From Mesorhizobium silamurunense (GTDB taxonomy: Bacteria; Pseudomonadota; Alphaproteobacteria; Rhizobiales; Rhizobiaceae): DNA of 36,182 nt. The notes beneath the pieces are model-generated. The model was not told where the DNA came from. It worked only from the letters and a program-made list of their open reading frames with translations, and ran no database searches. The DNA lies in contig NZ_JHQR01000045.1 of the NCBI RefSeq assembly GCF_014843825.1, positions 1 to 36,182 on the forward strand. The letters are read 5' to 3'. Every line of letters starts with the position of its first letter. The first letter of the stretch is position 1. The translations under genes and the position numbers were made by a program. Of this stretch, positions 1-7,736 are shown one piece after another.

Positions 1-630
1 GTGCCCGGCGTGCTGCCCGGCAAGGTCACAGTGCTCGGCGGCGGCGTCGTCGGTCTGCATGCCGCTCGCATGGCCGCCGGCCTTGGCGCCGACGTCACCA
101 TCATCGACCGCTCGATCCCGCGCCTGCGCCAGCTCGACGACCTCTTTGCCGGCCGGGTGCACACCCGTTACTCGACCGTCGAGGCGCTCGAGGAAGAATG
201 CTTCTCGGCCGACATCGTCATCGGCGCCGTGCTGATCCCGGGCGCCGCCGCGCCGAAGCTCGTTACCGGCGAAATGCTGTCCGGCATGAAGAAGGGTTCC
301 GTGCTGGTCGATGTCGCCATCGACCAGGGCGGCTGCTTCGAGACCTCGCATGCCACCACCCATGCCGATCCGACTTACGACGTCGACGGTGTCATTCACT
401 ACTGCGTCGCCAACATGCCGGGCGCAGTGCCGGTCACCTCGGCGCATGCGCTCAACAACGCGACGTTGCATTACGGCCTGCAGCTCGCCGACAAGGGCCT
501 GAAGGCGATGATCGACGATCACCATCTGCGCAACGGTCTCAACGTCCACAGGGGCAAGATCACCAATCGCGCTGTGGCCGAAGCACTCGGCTACGAGCTG
601 GTCGAGCCCAAGGCGGTCCTGGCCGCCTGA
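1..630 (+). CDS. ald: Alanine dehydrogenase, C-terminal part (cut by window start)
   Basis: The protein matches the NAD-binding and C-terminal part of L-alanine dehydrogenase, the cytoplasmic enzyme that reversibly deaminates L-alanine to pyruvate and ammonia. The 209 visible residues open with the Rossmann glycine motif (VTVLGGGVVGLHAARMA, about residues 9-25). They continue through VLIPGAAAPKLVT, the VDVAIDQGGCFETS segment and NMPGAVPVTSAHALNNAT, all characteristic of the Ald/PntA family. Family members have about 370 residues, so roughly the first 160 lie upstream of the window, and the GTG at position 1 is not the true start. An intrinsic-terminator-like hairpin follows the stop. The gene looks intact and probably marks the edge of the conserved chromosome next to the accessory region. 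In rhizobia the family serves alanine catabolism and nitrogen exchange in bacteroids; that role is general knowledge, not visible here. Confidence 0.93.
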   Translation: MPGVLPGKVTVLGGGVVGLHAARMAAGLGADVTIIDRSIPRLRQLDDLFAGRVHTRYSTVEALEEECFSADIVIGAVLIPGAAAPKLVTGEMLSGMKKGSVLVDVAIDQGGCFETSHATTHADPTYDVDGVIHYCVANMPGAVPVTSAHALNNATLHYGLQLADKGLKAMIDDHHLRNGLNVHRGKITNRAVAEALGYELVEPKAVLAA

Positions 631-657
631 CGCACAAGCAAGAGCTTCCTCCCGTCT

Positions 658-686
658 CGCCGCAGGTTCGTTCCGGCGGGCTTTTT
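658..686 (+). terminator. Putative intrinsic terminator after ald
   Basis: A short GC hairpin (CGCCG at 658-662 pairing with CGGCG at 674-678) lies 28 bases after the ald stop. It is followed by GG and then a CTTTTTC run at 681-687. The stem is only five pairs, so termination may be partial, but position and T-run fit the end of the ald transcript. Confidence 0.55.
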
Positions 687-1286
687 CTTGGCGAAGATTG
701 GCCAGAGGCATCTTCCCCGCCCTTTCAGTCAATGTCGCGGGCAGCTCGTCGGGGAAACACTGCCCGACGATGCTGGCTCTGGACATCGCTAGCCGAAATC
801 TCCGGCTTTTCCTGATACGACTGAGTACCAAGGGCCCCTCCCCGTGGGCACGCGCTTTTGTCGCCGCCGGGTGCCCGGTGCAATCGTTCCCGGTCTCGGC
901 CAGATCGTTGCTGAGAAACAGGAGCACTCCCGCTCTACCGGCAAGTCCGATTCTGCTGCATTACGTGCGTCCAGCTCTGCTCGCAGGGGTAGCCATCGTC
1001 GAGCGTGCCGGACCTGATTTTTCCGAATGATCGATTCCGAACTTCAGGATAGAAGAAATCGAGACTAGTAGCGTTTCAGGTCAGGATCGCTTCCTCATGC
1101 GACATCGCGCATGGATAAGCCGACGCGGGCGGACCAACACGCGCACGACGGCGGGATGGCTTCGCTATGAACTGCAGCGCAGGACGAGCATCCAATAGTC
1201 TTACCGGGGTTTTATTGCTTTCAGCGGCAACCGCCACTATGTAGCGACACTTCGCCGACTGTCTTTCAAGCCACCCGGAGCCTTTC
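687..1286. other. Intergenic stretch without a convincing gene
   Basis: Open frames here (for example 698-1030) have no recognisable domain, no good ribosome-binding site and arginine/serine-rich compositions typical of out-of-frame GC-rich DNA. The last part must hold the promoter of the MucR-like gene. MucR/Ros regulators usually repress their own genes, so an operator may lie here, but I could not pick out a specific site. Confidence 0.5.
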
Positions 1287-1751
1287 ATGACAGAAGAAGC
1301 CGACAACAATATCGACGTCCTCATCGAGCTCCCCGCCGATGTCGTCTCAGCCTATGTCTCCAACAATCCGGTCCCGGTAGGTGATCTCCCTGCCCTGATC
1401 GGCCAGGTGCACGCGGCACTTAAAGGCCCGGCCGGCACCAGCAGCTCTGCAGAAGAGCCGCAGGCTCTGAAGCCTGCTGTCCCGATCAGGAAGTCAGTGA
1501 CACCGGACTACATCATCTCTCTTGAGGACGGGAAGAAGTTCAAATCGCTAAAGCGCCATCTGTCGACCCACTATGGGCTGACGCCGGACGAATATCGCGT
1601 CAAATGGGGCCTGCCGGCCGATTATCCCATGGTCGCACCGAATTACGCCGCTACGCGCTCGGCATTGGCCAAGACAATGGGGCTCGGCCGCAAACCGAAA
1701 GAGCCGGAAACGGAGCTGGCCAAGCGGACCCGCAAGAAAGCCGCAGCCTGA
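1287..1751 (+). CDS. Ros/MucR family transcriptional regulator lacking the first zinc cysteine
   Basis: The protein has 154 residues. The N-terminal half carries the helical segment typical of MucR (DVVSAYVSNNPVPVGDLPAL), known in the family for oligomerisation. The C-terminal half has the Ros-type prokaryotic zinc-finger DNA-binding domain (about residues 73-125) with FKSLKRHLSTHYGLTPDEYR and WGLPADYPMVAPNYA. Family members repress exopolysaccharide, motility and virulence or symbiosis genes by binding AT-rich DNA. The usual first ligand cysteine (CLEDG) is serine here (SLEDG), and the residue after the HLSTH histidine is tyrosine, so at most part of the Cys-Asp-His-His site remains. Zinc-free Ros/MucR homologues that still fold and bind DNA are known from Mesorhizobium. 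The start is supported by GGAG about 8 bases upstream. A strong hairpin follows the gene. Confidence 0.92.
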   Translation: MTEEADNNIDVLIELPADVVSAYVSNNPVPVGDLPALIGQVHAALKGPAGTSSSAEEPQALKPAVPIRKSVTPDYIISLEDGKKFKSLKRHLSTHYGLTPDEYRVKWGLPADYPMVAPNYAATRSALAKTMGLGRKPKEPETELAKRTRKKAAA

Positions 1752-1811
1752 CTTGATCTCTCGAGGTTCGTTGTGGCGCGCGCAACAGACAAAGTCTGCG
1801 CGGAATATGAA

Positions 1812-1835
1812 AAGGCGGGGAACCAACCCCGCCTT
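1812..1835 (+). terminator. Hairpin terminator after the MucR-like gene
   Basis: Perfect nine-base arms, AAGGCGGGG (1812-1820) and CCCCGCCTT (1827-1835), enclose a six-base loop. The tail is CCCTTTC, which is not a clean U-tract. Because the arms carry AA and TT at their outer ends, the hairpin could act in either direction. Confidence 0.7.
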
Positions 1836-2574
1836 CCCTTTCAAACAGCTTGGTTTCCCCCAGGGTTCGCGCCGGCTTGCAGCAATCTGCTTACTCCAGC
1901 GTTCCGGTTGAGCCTTGTTCTCGCCCGCTCCTATCGAGCGGCCATCAGTCAGTCCTTCCTCGAGTGACCGTAAACCTTTGCAATTAGGACGCGCCAGTGT
2001 CTCAGGTCACGGCAGGTTTCTTACCTCCTTCGCAATCTGCATGGGCGCCAAGCTCGGCTTCCGGATCGACCGAGTCGGCGATCGGTTGCCGGGCCGCAAC
2101 CCATCCGTGACTTCCGGCCGCCCGACAGTTGATCAATATGATCGAGCGGCAGCTCGAAGGGTGGCCGATCGGCCGCTGTGGCCGCCATGCTGACGCTCTA
2201 GTCCATCAGCAGCATGAATCGGTCGCCCGTCACCGATTCCAAAAATGTGTTGGACGCATCTGACATACTCGGGAACATGGGAGTATGGACAAGGGTGGTG
2301 ATCATCTTCATTGCATTCTGCATATTTTGCGACTTCGCGATGGGCCCGATAAAGGCGGCTGCGTGGGCGATATGATCGTCATGGCGGTCATGCTGACAGC
2401 AGGACAAGAGATCGGGAGCGCGGGCCCACGCGTCGGCGGTGAGCCGCTTCAGTCATGGCTTGGACGACAGCAACGTCTTCGAAAACCGTTGGAAATGCGT
2501 AGGAGCGGGTGGACGAAGGCCTGCGTCCAGCCTAGACGACGTTCGCAACTCCCCTGAAACCCGCCGAGAACACT
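1836..2574. other. Intergenic or decayed stretch, no gene identified
   Basis: About 740 bases in which no reading frame on either strand shows a recognisable domain or a convincing start. The frames at 2198-2407 (minus) and 2285-2557 (plus) have unremarkable compositions and no plausible ribosome-binding site. Confidence 0.45.
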
Positions 2575-2883
2575 ATGAGGCAGCGGCCCTTTGTCGTCGA
2601 GATCAAACAGAAGCGTGGGCTCGTGAAGCGGCCACAGTCGATCTGGGGCGGCATCGACCTGGTCGCCATCACGGGCGATATTGCGGAAGCGAAGGCGGAC
2701 GGTGTGATCTCTGAGGCGACGCCCCGGCCGATTTTCCTTGAAGATGTTCGTTCTCCGCCTGTGCTCACCACCGGTGACGCAGGTTCCGACCCCAAGCATA
2801 TGAACATGTTGGACGCGTCGCTTCCGCAGCCGCCGCCGGCTGAGGAAGAGCCGGTGCCGGATGGATCGAAGGCACCGTCTTGA
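2575..2883 (+). CDS. Small conserved-looking protein of unknown function
   Basis: This ORF of 102 residues starts MRQRPFVVEIKQKRG and carries a KRPQSIWGGIDL block at about residues 18-29, followed by an acidic, proline-rich C-terminal half. I do not recognise a named domain. A decayed, frameshifted relative of the N-terminal block lies at 11392-11518, just left of an insertion sequence, so the family occurs at least twice in this window. That supports its being a real gene family that travels with accessory DNA. A weak GAGAA precedes the ATG by about five bases. No membrane segment or signal peptide is visible. Confidence 0.5.
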   Translation: MRQRPFVVEIKQKRGLVKRPQSIWGGIDLVAITGDIAEAKADGVISEATPRPIFLEDVRSPPVLTTGDAGSDPKHMNMLDASLPQPPPAEEEPVPDGSKAPS

Positions 2884-3228
2884 AGGCCGACTACTCGCGC
2901 GCCGAAGACCGACGCTGCTCTGCGAGCAGCGAGGCCGGGTCGCGGGGGCCGAAGGTGATGCCAGGGTGGTTCGGATCGATCCCGCCGGAGCCAGTCGCGC
3001 CCGCGTTCACCGTGAGCAGTTTGAGGACGGCGACGAAGCCGGGTCTCACTGCCGAGAGGCTGCTGCTGGCGGCCGTTCGCGCGCCTGCTGCCTCATCGCC
3101 GCCGCGCCATCTGCTTAGAGTGTTTTCGATACCCGGTGAAATTGACGAGTTCGACGCCAGGCACACTTGCACCCGGACATTGTCTCGCCGCTGCTTTGCC
3201 CGCAAGGTAGGAAGCGGCGCTTAGCCGC

Positions 3229-3615
3229 TTAGAGAACGGCGAAGTGACCTGAGCTTCGAAGCTTCGCTAGCAGGATGATGGCCGTTCCGCAGGGGTCAAT
3301 CTTCGCTTGCTCACGCAGCGGAGACGCATCCCAGGCAGCCAACTCTGCCACCAAAAGAGCGGTGTCGCCGTTTACCGATGCGCATCTAAGTTGTCCATTC
3401 TTCTCCATTACGATTATTGCCGTGCCGGTGACGCCATATCCAATCGCAGCCATGCGCTGAACGCAGATATCGCCGTCGACACGGACATCGAAAAGAACCG
3501 ATCCGGCGGTTTTTTCGGCAGCGTCAGCCACACGATCACAGAACGGCCGATGCAGGCCTTCGATATTGCCGAGTGACTGCTCAAACAATGCCAATTCAAC
3601 ATGCTCCGCCACCAT
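3229..3615 (-). CDS. Hypothetical protein, about 128 residues
   Basis: The frame encodes a protein with balanced composition, including blocks such as VELALFEQSLGNIEGLH, FDVRVDGDICVQRMAAIGYG and GTAIIVMEKNGQLRCAS, and a C-terminal GTAIILLAKLRS segment. It reads like a genuine soluble alpha/beta protein, but I cannot assign a family. I chose the ATG at 3615; a TTG in frame at 3645 would add ten residues, and neither has a clear ribosome-binding site. It is isolated: the flanking genes lie on the other strand or are several hundred bases away. Confidence 0.5.
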   Translation of the reverse strand: MVAEHVELALFEQSLGNIEGLHRPFCDRVADAAEKTAGSVLFDVRVDGDICVQRMAAIGYGVTGTAIIVMEKNGQLRCASVNGDTALLVAELAAWDASPLREQAKIDPCGTAIILLAKLRSSGHFAVL

Positions 3616-3948
3616 GGCTGCGAAAATGCGCGCCGGCTGGCTCAATGGACAATAGGCCAGGGCTGACTATCCACACACCAACCGCGCTCCCGATGCCTAC
3701 ATTGCAACTGCGCTTTGACCGGCGCTATTTCGCTTGTCCGCGGGATGCCCAAAGCCGTTGCAGCGCTCCTCAAACAGATTGCGCAGGCACCAGAGCCGAA
3801 GATGGCCGATAGGACGGACGGCCTTCTGATATCACTTCGTTCGTCCTCCCAAGCGCCGCCGCCCTTTTTCCCGAGAACCTCTTTGTCTTCGCTAAAATAG
3901 CCAAAGTTAAATTACGAACGTTTCGGCTTGCCGGAAATTAGGGTCTCG

Positions 3949-4209
3949 ATGGATAAACCCGCATGGTTTTTTGGGTGGGTGCTGGCAGGAAGACTGATGC
4001 GCGGGCGTGGATGGATCAAGGCATTGCGTCAGGACGACGCTCGGCAGGTGCGTGCGCGCATTGCGGAACTGGAGCACGACCTCATGGCGATCACACCACA
4101 AGGGCGCCATCGACGTTTCGAAGCCGGATATGAACTCCGCAATGCGAAGTTCCGCCTCGAATGCCTGGAGGAATGCATCGCCGGAATATCGGAGAAAGGT
4201 GCGCGTTAG
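3949..4209 (+). CDS. Small hypothetical protein
   Basis: The predicted protein has 86 residues, with a short aromatic/hydrophobic N-terminus (MDKPAWFFGWVLAGRLM) followed by a charged helical region rich in Arg, Glu and Leu (about residues 30-80) that could form an amphipathic helix pair. No named domain is recognised. The ATG at 3949 has AGGG about eight bases upstream. A TTG at 3928 is an alternative start. A second tiny ORF follows 56 bases downstream on the same strand, and the two might be cotranscribed. Confidence 0.45.
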   Translation: MDKPAWFFGWVLAGRLMRGRGWIKALRQDDARQVRARIAELEHDLMAITPQGRHRRFEAGYELRNAKFRLECLEECIAGISEKGAR

Positions 4210-4265
4210 CGGAAGCTTCGCCGCTCTCAAACTGCCCTGATGCGACTGGTCGGAGGGGAAGCCAA

Positions 4266-4427
4266 ATGCAGCCTGCAACCATATTCTGTCTGCTCATCAT
4301 CGGCACTCTGGCCTATGTCGTCTACCGCTGTACCACCACGAAGTTGTTCGAGGACGTGCCCGATTCTATCGACCCGCTGCTGCGGCCTCAGAACCGCCGC
4401 GCCATCTGCTTGGAACGTCTTCGCTAG
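4266..4427 (+). CDS. Small single-pass membrane protein, 53 residues
   Basis: It begins MQPATIFCLLIIGTLAYVVY, so residues 4-21 form a plausible transmembrane or signal-anchor segment. A short hydrophilic tail follows, with KLFEDVPDSIDPLLRPQNRR. A strong ribosome-binding sequence, GGAGGGGAAG, sits just ahead of the ATG and supports translation from 4266 rather than from upstream codons. No family is recognised. The 3' end touches the relic of an ABC-transporter gene on the opposite strand. Confidence 0.5.
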   Translation: MQPATIFCLLIIGTLAYVVYRCTTTKLFEDVPDSIDPLLRPQNRRAICLERLR

Positions 4428-4545
4428 TCGGTGAAATGCGGGTGCAGCAGGTCGACGTGGTCAGCCGCGCCTCCTTTCTCCTTAGGCATGATCAGTACCC
4501 TGTCGGCGAGATAGATCGCCTCCTCCAGATCATAGGCCCACGACC
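4424..4545 (-). pseudogene. C-terminal relic of a nitrate/taurine-type ABC transporter ATPase
   Basis: The minus-strand frame contains YDLEEAIYLADRVLIM followed by PKEKGGAADHVDLLHP. This corresponds to the region after Walker B in NrtD/SsuB/TauB-like importer ATPases, where the normal sequence is close to VTHDLEEAIYLADRV (the H-loop histidine is A/Y-shifted here). The Walker A, signature and Walker B portions are absent, and upstream residues do not match the family. I read this as the last ~40 codons of a deleted importer gene. It lies immediately downstream of the toxin gene. Confidence 0.7.
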
Positions 4546-4631
4546 ATGGCGACGCTCTCCTCACTCCAGATGCGCGCCGCGTCAGTCTCACTAATGCCTC
4601 GGGGTTGTAGGCGACAGAAAGCCCCTCCCCG

Positions 4632-5114
4632 TTACGCGCCAAACAACCGCCGGTCCCAGTAAACGGGCTGGTGCAGACTTGTCTGGATCCTTGAAAACTC
4701 CGGATGCGCCGGATTGATCAGCACATTGCAATCGAGACGCACCACGACACTCGGCACCAGCAGGATGACGCTGCGCCGTTCCGAACACCAGGCTTCGCCA
4801 AATCCCTTGCTCACCGTCGCCGGCATCGTGTCCCAGCCGGGCAGTGACGGTTGGGAAAAGACCTCGTAGCTCAGTCCGCGCGGGATTGTGATTTCGATGT
4901 AGTGCTGGTTGGGCGGCAGTCGGCCGCTGCCATGCGCCAGCTTCTCCAACAGGGCCGTCGAATAGTGCTCGCTGGTGTAGATGACGGGACTTCCAGGCGT
5001 ATTCCATCGCCCTGGCGCAATTGTCGAGCCGGTCGCATCGAAGATCGGGTAGGTGCCGGCCGGATCGCCGATGCGAAAGGACGATAGCGTGCGATCGAGA
5101 GTCTGCGCCGTCAC
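4632..5114 (-). CDS. RES-domain toxin of an Xre-RES toxin-antitoxin pair
   Basis: This protein of 160 residues shows the RES fold signature. It has an early arginine (FRIGDP, about residue 14), the APGRWNTPGSPVIYTSEH block (about 34-50), the glutamate in ALLEKL (about residue 57), and a downstream serine-containing VILLVPSVVV strand. Known RES toxins are NAD+ phosphorylases or glycohydrolases related to ADP-ribosyltransferases, which deplete NAD and arrest growth until the antitoxin blocks the active site. The length is normal and the key residues are present, so it looks functional. The ATG overlaps the stop of the antitoxin gene by four bases, so translation is coupled and antitoxin is made first, as usual for this class. 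Confidence 0.92.
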   Translation of the reverse strand: MTAQTLDRTLSSFRIGDPAGTYPIFDATGSTIAPGRWNTPGSPVIYTSEHYSTALLEKLAHGSGRLPPNQHYIEITIPRGLSYEVFSQPSLPGWDTMPATVSKGFGEAWCSERRSVILLVPSVVVRLDCNVLINPAHPEFSRIQTSLHQPVYWDRRLFGA

Positions 5115-5542
5115 GCAGCACTGCCATACTTCAGACTTCCGAGGATATCGACCACCATTTCGGCGCCGAACTCGCTCAGGATAACGACGTCGATCGGTCG
5201 CTTGTCCTCAATCATCGGGTGCGGCCGAAACAAGAAATCGCGCGCTTCCTCTTCGTTCTGCCAGACATCGACAGCAAGCCCCCAGACGCGCGCCACGCGG
5301 GCCAATCGTGTGCCCTCGTCCGAGGAGAGGCGATGTACCATCTTGCGTCGCTCGTAGGTCGCCTTTGGGATCAGCCGGTACTTGAATTGGGCATCGCCAG
5401 GCGCCAGAAGATGCGCAACGCGCTCGAGCGCCCCAATGGGAAGTCCATCCTCGATCCGCGAGATCAGCCCGAAAGGCGACCGCGCCGCCACCTCTTTTAC
5501 GGGCAGCCCCAACACGTCTGCGACATTGCCGAACGCTAGCAT
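5111..5542 (-). CDS. Xre/MbcA/ParS-type antitoxin (DUF2384)
   Basis: This is the partner of the RES toxin. The N-terminal part (NVADVLGLPVKEVAARS) resembles the Xre-like helix-turn-helix found in these antitoxins. The C-terminal DUF2384-type toxin-binding region includes LARVARVWGLAVDVWQNEEEARDFLFRPHP and ends in VVDILGSLKYG. I chose the ATG at 5542 because GGAGAG lies just upstream, giving 143 residues; an in-frame ATG at 5554 is also possible. A perfect inverted repeat begins 14 bases upstream of the chosen start, at the expected promoter, and is very likely the operator through which antitoxin or toxin-antitoxin complex represses the operon. In family systems the antitoxin binds such palindromes and conditional cooperativity adjusts repression. 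Confidence 0.9.
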   Translation of the reverse strand: MLAFGNVADVLGLPVKEVAARSPFGLISRIEDGLPIGALERVAHLLAPGDAQFKYRLIPKATYERRKMVHRLSSDEGTRLARVARVWGLAVDVWQNEEEARDFLFRPHPMIEDKRPIDVVILSEFGAEMVVDILGSLKYGSAA

Positions 5543-5555
5543 ATCACTCTCCATT

Positions 5556-5585
5556 CCATGTGAGGCAAGATATAGCCTCACATGG
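5556..5585 (-). promoter_or_regulatory. Palindromic operator/promoter of the Xre-RES operon
   Basis: Eleven-base perfect arms, CCATGTGAGGC (5556-5566) and GCCTCACATGG (5575-5585), flank an eight-base AT-rich spacer. Read on the minus strand the spacer is TATATCTT, which could contain the -10 element. The site lies 14-43 bases upstream of the antitoxin start. The symmetry directly over the likely promoter suggests autorepression by the dimeric antitoxin. Confidence 0.75.
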
Positions 5586-6090
5586 TGCGCGGTGCAAGCC
5601 CTGCACCGACGCGAACCGATCGGCAACGGCTACCTGTCACGCCGTTCGTTCGGCCGCCATCAGCAATCGGCCCGGCCGAAAACGCGACAATGACAATCGT
5701 GTCGAAATTGCCGCTGACGAGTGCAGTGTCCTGGCCAGCGCGGCACCTACAGAGCCCGCTCTGGTCGGCGAGCTTCGGCGGTGACGGCAGCACATGCGAC
5801 TTGAGCAACCCTTGTCTATAGTCTGGAGAGAGCCTGACGCCGGTATCAATGCAAGAATTTAAGGCCCGGCTTTCGATTGGACACTCGAAATCGGGCATGT
5901 CGGCGTTCGCTGTCGCCGGGAAGACCGCGAGATGCTCAATGCGATCATGCAACGCATCATTCGCGAATGGCGGTAAGGGCATGAGCGCTGACGCTGGTGC
6001 CATTGATCCATCAAGATGATGAATCCATGGCGATGGACCGATTCATGAAAGTCGTTGGGCGCCGCTTCCAATGGAAGCGAGTATCCGGCC
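5586..6090. other. Non-coding or decayed stretch
   Basis: No gene is convincing. A frame ending at 5968 on the plus strand encodes a tail rich in helix-forming residues (REDREMLNAIMQRIIREWR then stop), but it has an in-frame stop upstream and no start codon, so it may be the end of a lost gene. The minus-strand frame 5578-6003 runs through the toxin-antitoxin operator and has no recognisable content. Confidence 0.4.
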
Positions 6091-6345
6091 ATGGAGAAAG
6101 AGGAGACAGGCTCGGTTCATCTTCGCCGCATCGATCCGGCGCAGAACATGCGGTGCTTCTATACGCTCGCGATCCAGCCTACCCTGTTTGGCGGTGCCTC
6201 CGTGATCCGCAACTGGGGCCGGATCGGCTCGAATGGCCAATCGATGATCGAGACATTCGACAGCAGCGACGATGCCGCTTCCGCGTCGAAGCGACTCGAA
6301 CGCTCGAAGCGCCGACGTGGGTATCGTGATAACGGCGCCGCCTGA
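6091..6345 (+). CDS. Small WGR-domain protein
   Basis: The predicted protein has 84 residues, almost entirely a WGR domain. It has HLRRIDPAQNMRCFYTLAIQPTLFG, then VIRNWGRIGSNGQ with the family's Trp-Gly-Arg triad, then an acidic helix and KRLERSKRRRGYR. WGR domains occur as stand-alone small proteins in rhizobia and as the nucleic-acid-binding module of PARP enzymes and some other nucleic-acid-associated proteins; the function of the stand-alone form is not established. The ATG at 6091 puts the start just before the domain, but it has only a weak ribosome-binding site, and a TTG at 6055 would add twelve unconserved residues. Single gene, with no obvious operon partner. Confidence 0.85.
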   Translation: MEKEETGSVHLRRIDPAQNMRCFYTLAIQPTLFGGASVIRNWGRIGSNGQSMIETFDSSDDAASASKRLERSKRRRGYRDNGAA

Positions 6346-6815
6346 GGGCGCATCTTGCTTGCGCATGAACTGTCGCGGGGGCGCCGTTATCGGTCCCTCT
6401 CCGACGAGACGACGAGATCATGTCGGAAGAACGCGATTACAACAGACACGCAGCAAGCTCCGCCACTATGCGGATCCGAAGTTCAGGGCGTTCGATGCGG
6501 TTTGAGCGGGGTTTTGACCATGGCTGCCAACCAGATCCTCCGAATCCGCTCGAAGGGGAAACACCGGCTGCTCGCCTCAAGCAAGTCGACCTCATGGCCG
6601 GGATCCGGCAACCTGCATAGCGATAATCTGCCAATCATCTTTGATCCATCTAACCGAAATCAGCTGCCTTGCCAGGAGCGGCGTTGTTCAGGTAATCGGC
6701 CCACTTGTAGAACGAGGAGCTTTTGATCGAGACATGGGAAAGAACGCGATGGGGCGCGGCATGGCCCGGCAGTTCGAGCTCGCCCCCTGCCCTCCTCCAC
6801 ATTTTCGGACTTTTC
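6346..6815. other. Stretch without an identifiable gene
   Basis: Frames in this interval (for example 6355-6726 plus, 6437-6634 minus) have no recognisable motifs and shadow-like composition. No hairpins with T-runs or direct repeats stood out. Confidence 0.4.
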
Positions 6816-7181
6816 ATGGGAATCCGATCCGAAATGAGGGATGAATCCGAGGAAATATCGAACACCCTCGCGTGGACTTGCCGCATGATCCTGGAAAGCG
6901 GTCCCGAGGATCGGCAGCGTATCGCGCTCGCCTATCAAGAAGCGCAAACCCTGGTTGCCAGCATCCCGAAGGATAGTGGCGATGCCCGCCCGCGCATCGT
7001 GGCCTGCATCAAGCGGTCTGATACCTATATGGCGGTGGACGATATTGCCTGCGTCGGTTGGACGCTGACGGCCATTGAGGAGCGGGTGGACGAACGAAAC
7101 CTCTCCACTTGGCGGCAGCTCCGCAAGATCATCAACAAGATCCTCAGGGAGCTGCCCTTGTCCAAGCCGGCAGTGCATTGA
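6816..7181 (+). CDS. Hypothetical soluble protein, about 121 residues
   Basis: The predicted product from the ATG at 6816 is mostly helical and charged: SNTLAWTCRMILESGPEDRQRIALAYQEAQTLV in the first third (cited in pieces), VDDIACVGWTLTAIEERVDER in the middle, and a final TWRQLRKIINKILRELP helix. Composition is protein-like but I recognise no domain. An ATG at 6834 is an alternative start, and neither has a strong ribosome-binding site. No membrane segment is visible. Confidence 0.45.
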   Translation: MGIRSEMRDESEEISNTLAWTCRMILESGPEDRQRIALAYQEAQTLVASIPKDSGDARPRIVACIKRSDTYMAVDDIACVGWTLTAIEERVDERNLSTWRQLRKIINKILRELPLSKPAVH

Positions 7182-7702
7182 TGGGCAACACGATCCCCTC
7201 ATCTGCCCGATCGGAGTCGCCCTACGTTCAAGTGATCTTGGCTTCGTCGCTGCGACCGATGTCGGTCGCTAGCGCTGCCTCCACCTCGGCGCTGACGACC
7301 GCAGGCGCTCCCCTCACCTCGAGATCGTCGAGAGGCGTGTCGAGGCGGGGAGACGGCTCCAAGCGGCGTCACGGTCATGCGGAGCTCGATCTCGTTATCC
7401 GCGCCGGTCCGCATCCGGATAGTGCTGTAGCGATACCCAAGCGCTGACCGAAATATTCGAGATCGAAACAGCCGATCGAGCGATGATGGTTCACCCTGTT
7501 GTTAGAGCTGGACGAGCGCCTATGTAGCCAGATCTTGCGAGCCGCGCGAGGCAAAGCCTTCCTGCCGGGATCACGCTTTTCAGGTGACCTCCGCATTGCA
7601 CCGGGCACGCACACAGGGGACCAGCACGAACATTCCAGGCGAAAATGTGGGGGAAGGAGGGAGCCTCTCCGTTCTTGCATAGCTGCACTGCACAAAATGT
7701 GT
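7182..7702. other. Mostly non-coding stretch upstream of the sRNA candidate
   Basis: No gene is supported. On the minus strand around 7430-7500 a frame reads RVNHHRSIGCFDLEYFGQR, which vaguely recalls the C-terminal end of IS3-type transposases (the N-x-R-x-H-x-SIG-x-x-P-x-x-Y pattern), but the match is too weak to call. Confidence 0.3.
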
Positions 7703-7731
7703 TTGCGCATTGCACAACTTTTAGCCATTAA
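7703..7731 (+). promoter_or_regulatory. Putative promoter of the sRNA candidate
   Basis: A TTGCGC element at 7703-7708 and a CATTAA element at 7726-7731 are separated by 17 bases. Transcription would be expected to start about 7737-7738, exactly where the first stem of the predicted RNA begins. Both boxes are imperfect matches to the sigma-70 consensus, so the promoter is supported mainly by its fit to the RNA's 5' end. Confidence 0.5.
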
Positions 7732-7736
7732 GCCTG

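Noticed and set aside
698..1030. Plus-strand ORF (110 codons) after alanine dehydrogenase
   Set aside because: No ribosome-binding site, no recognised motif, and a composition typical of random GC-rich sequence.
5578..6003. Minus-strand ORF (141 codons) upstream of the antitoxin
   Set aside because: It runs through the palindromic promoter region of the toxin-antitoxin operon, has no domain and is alanine/proline-rich in the manner of non-coding frames.
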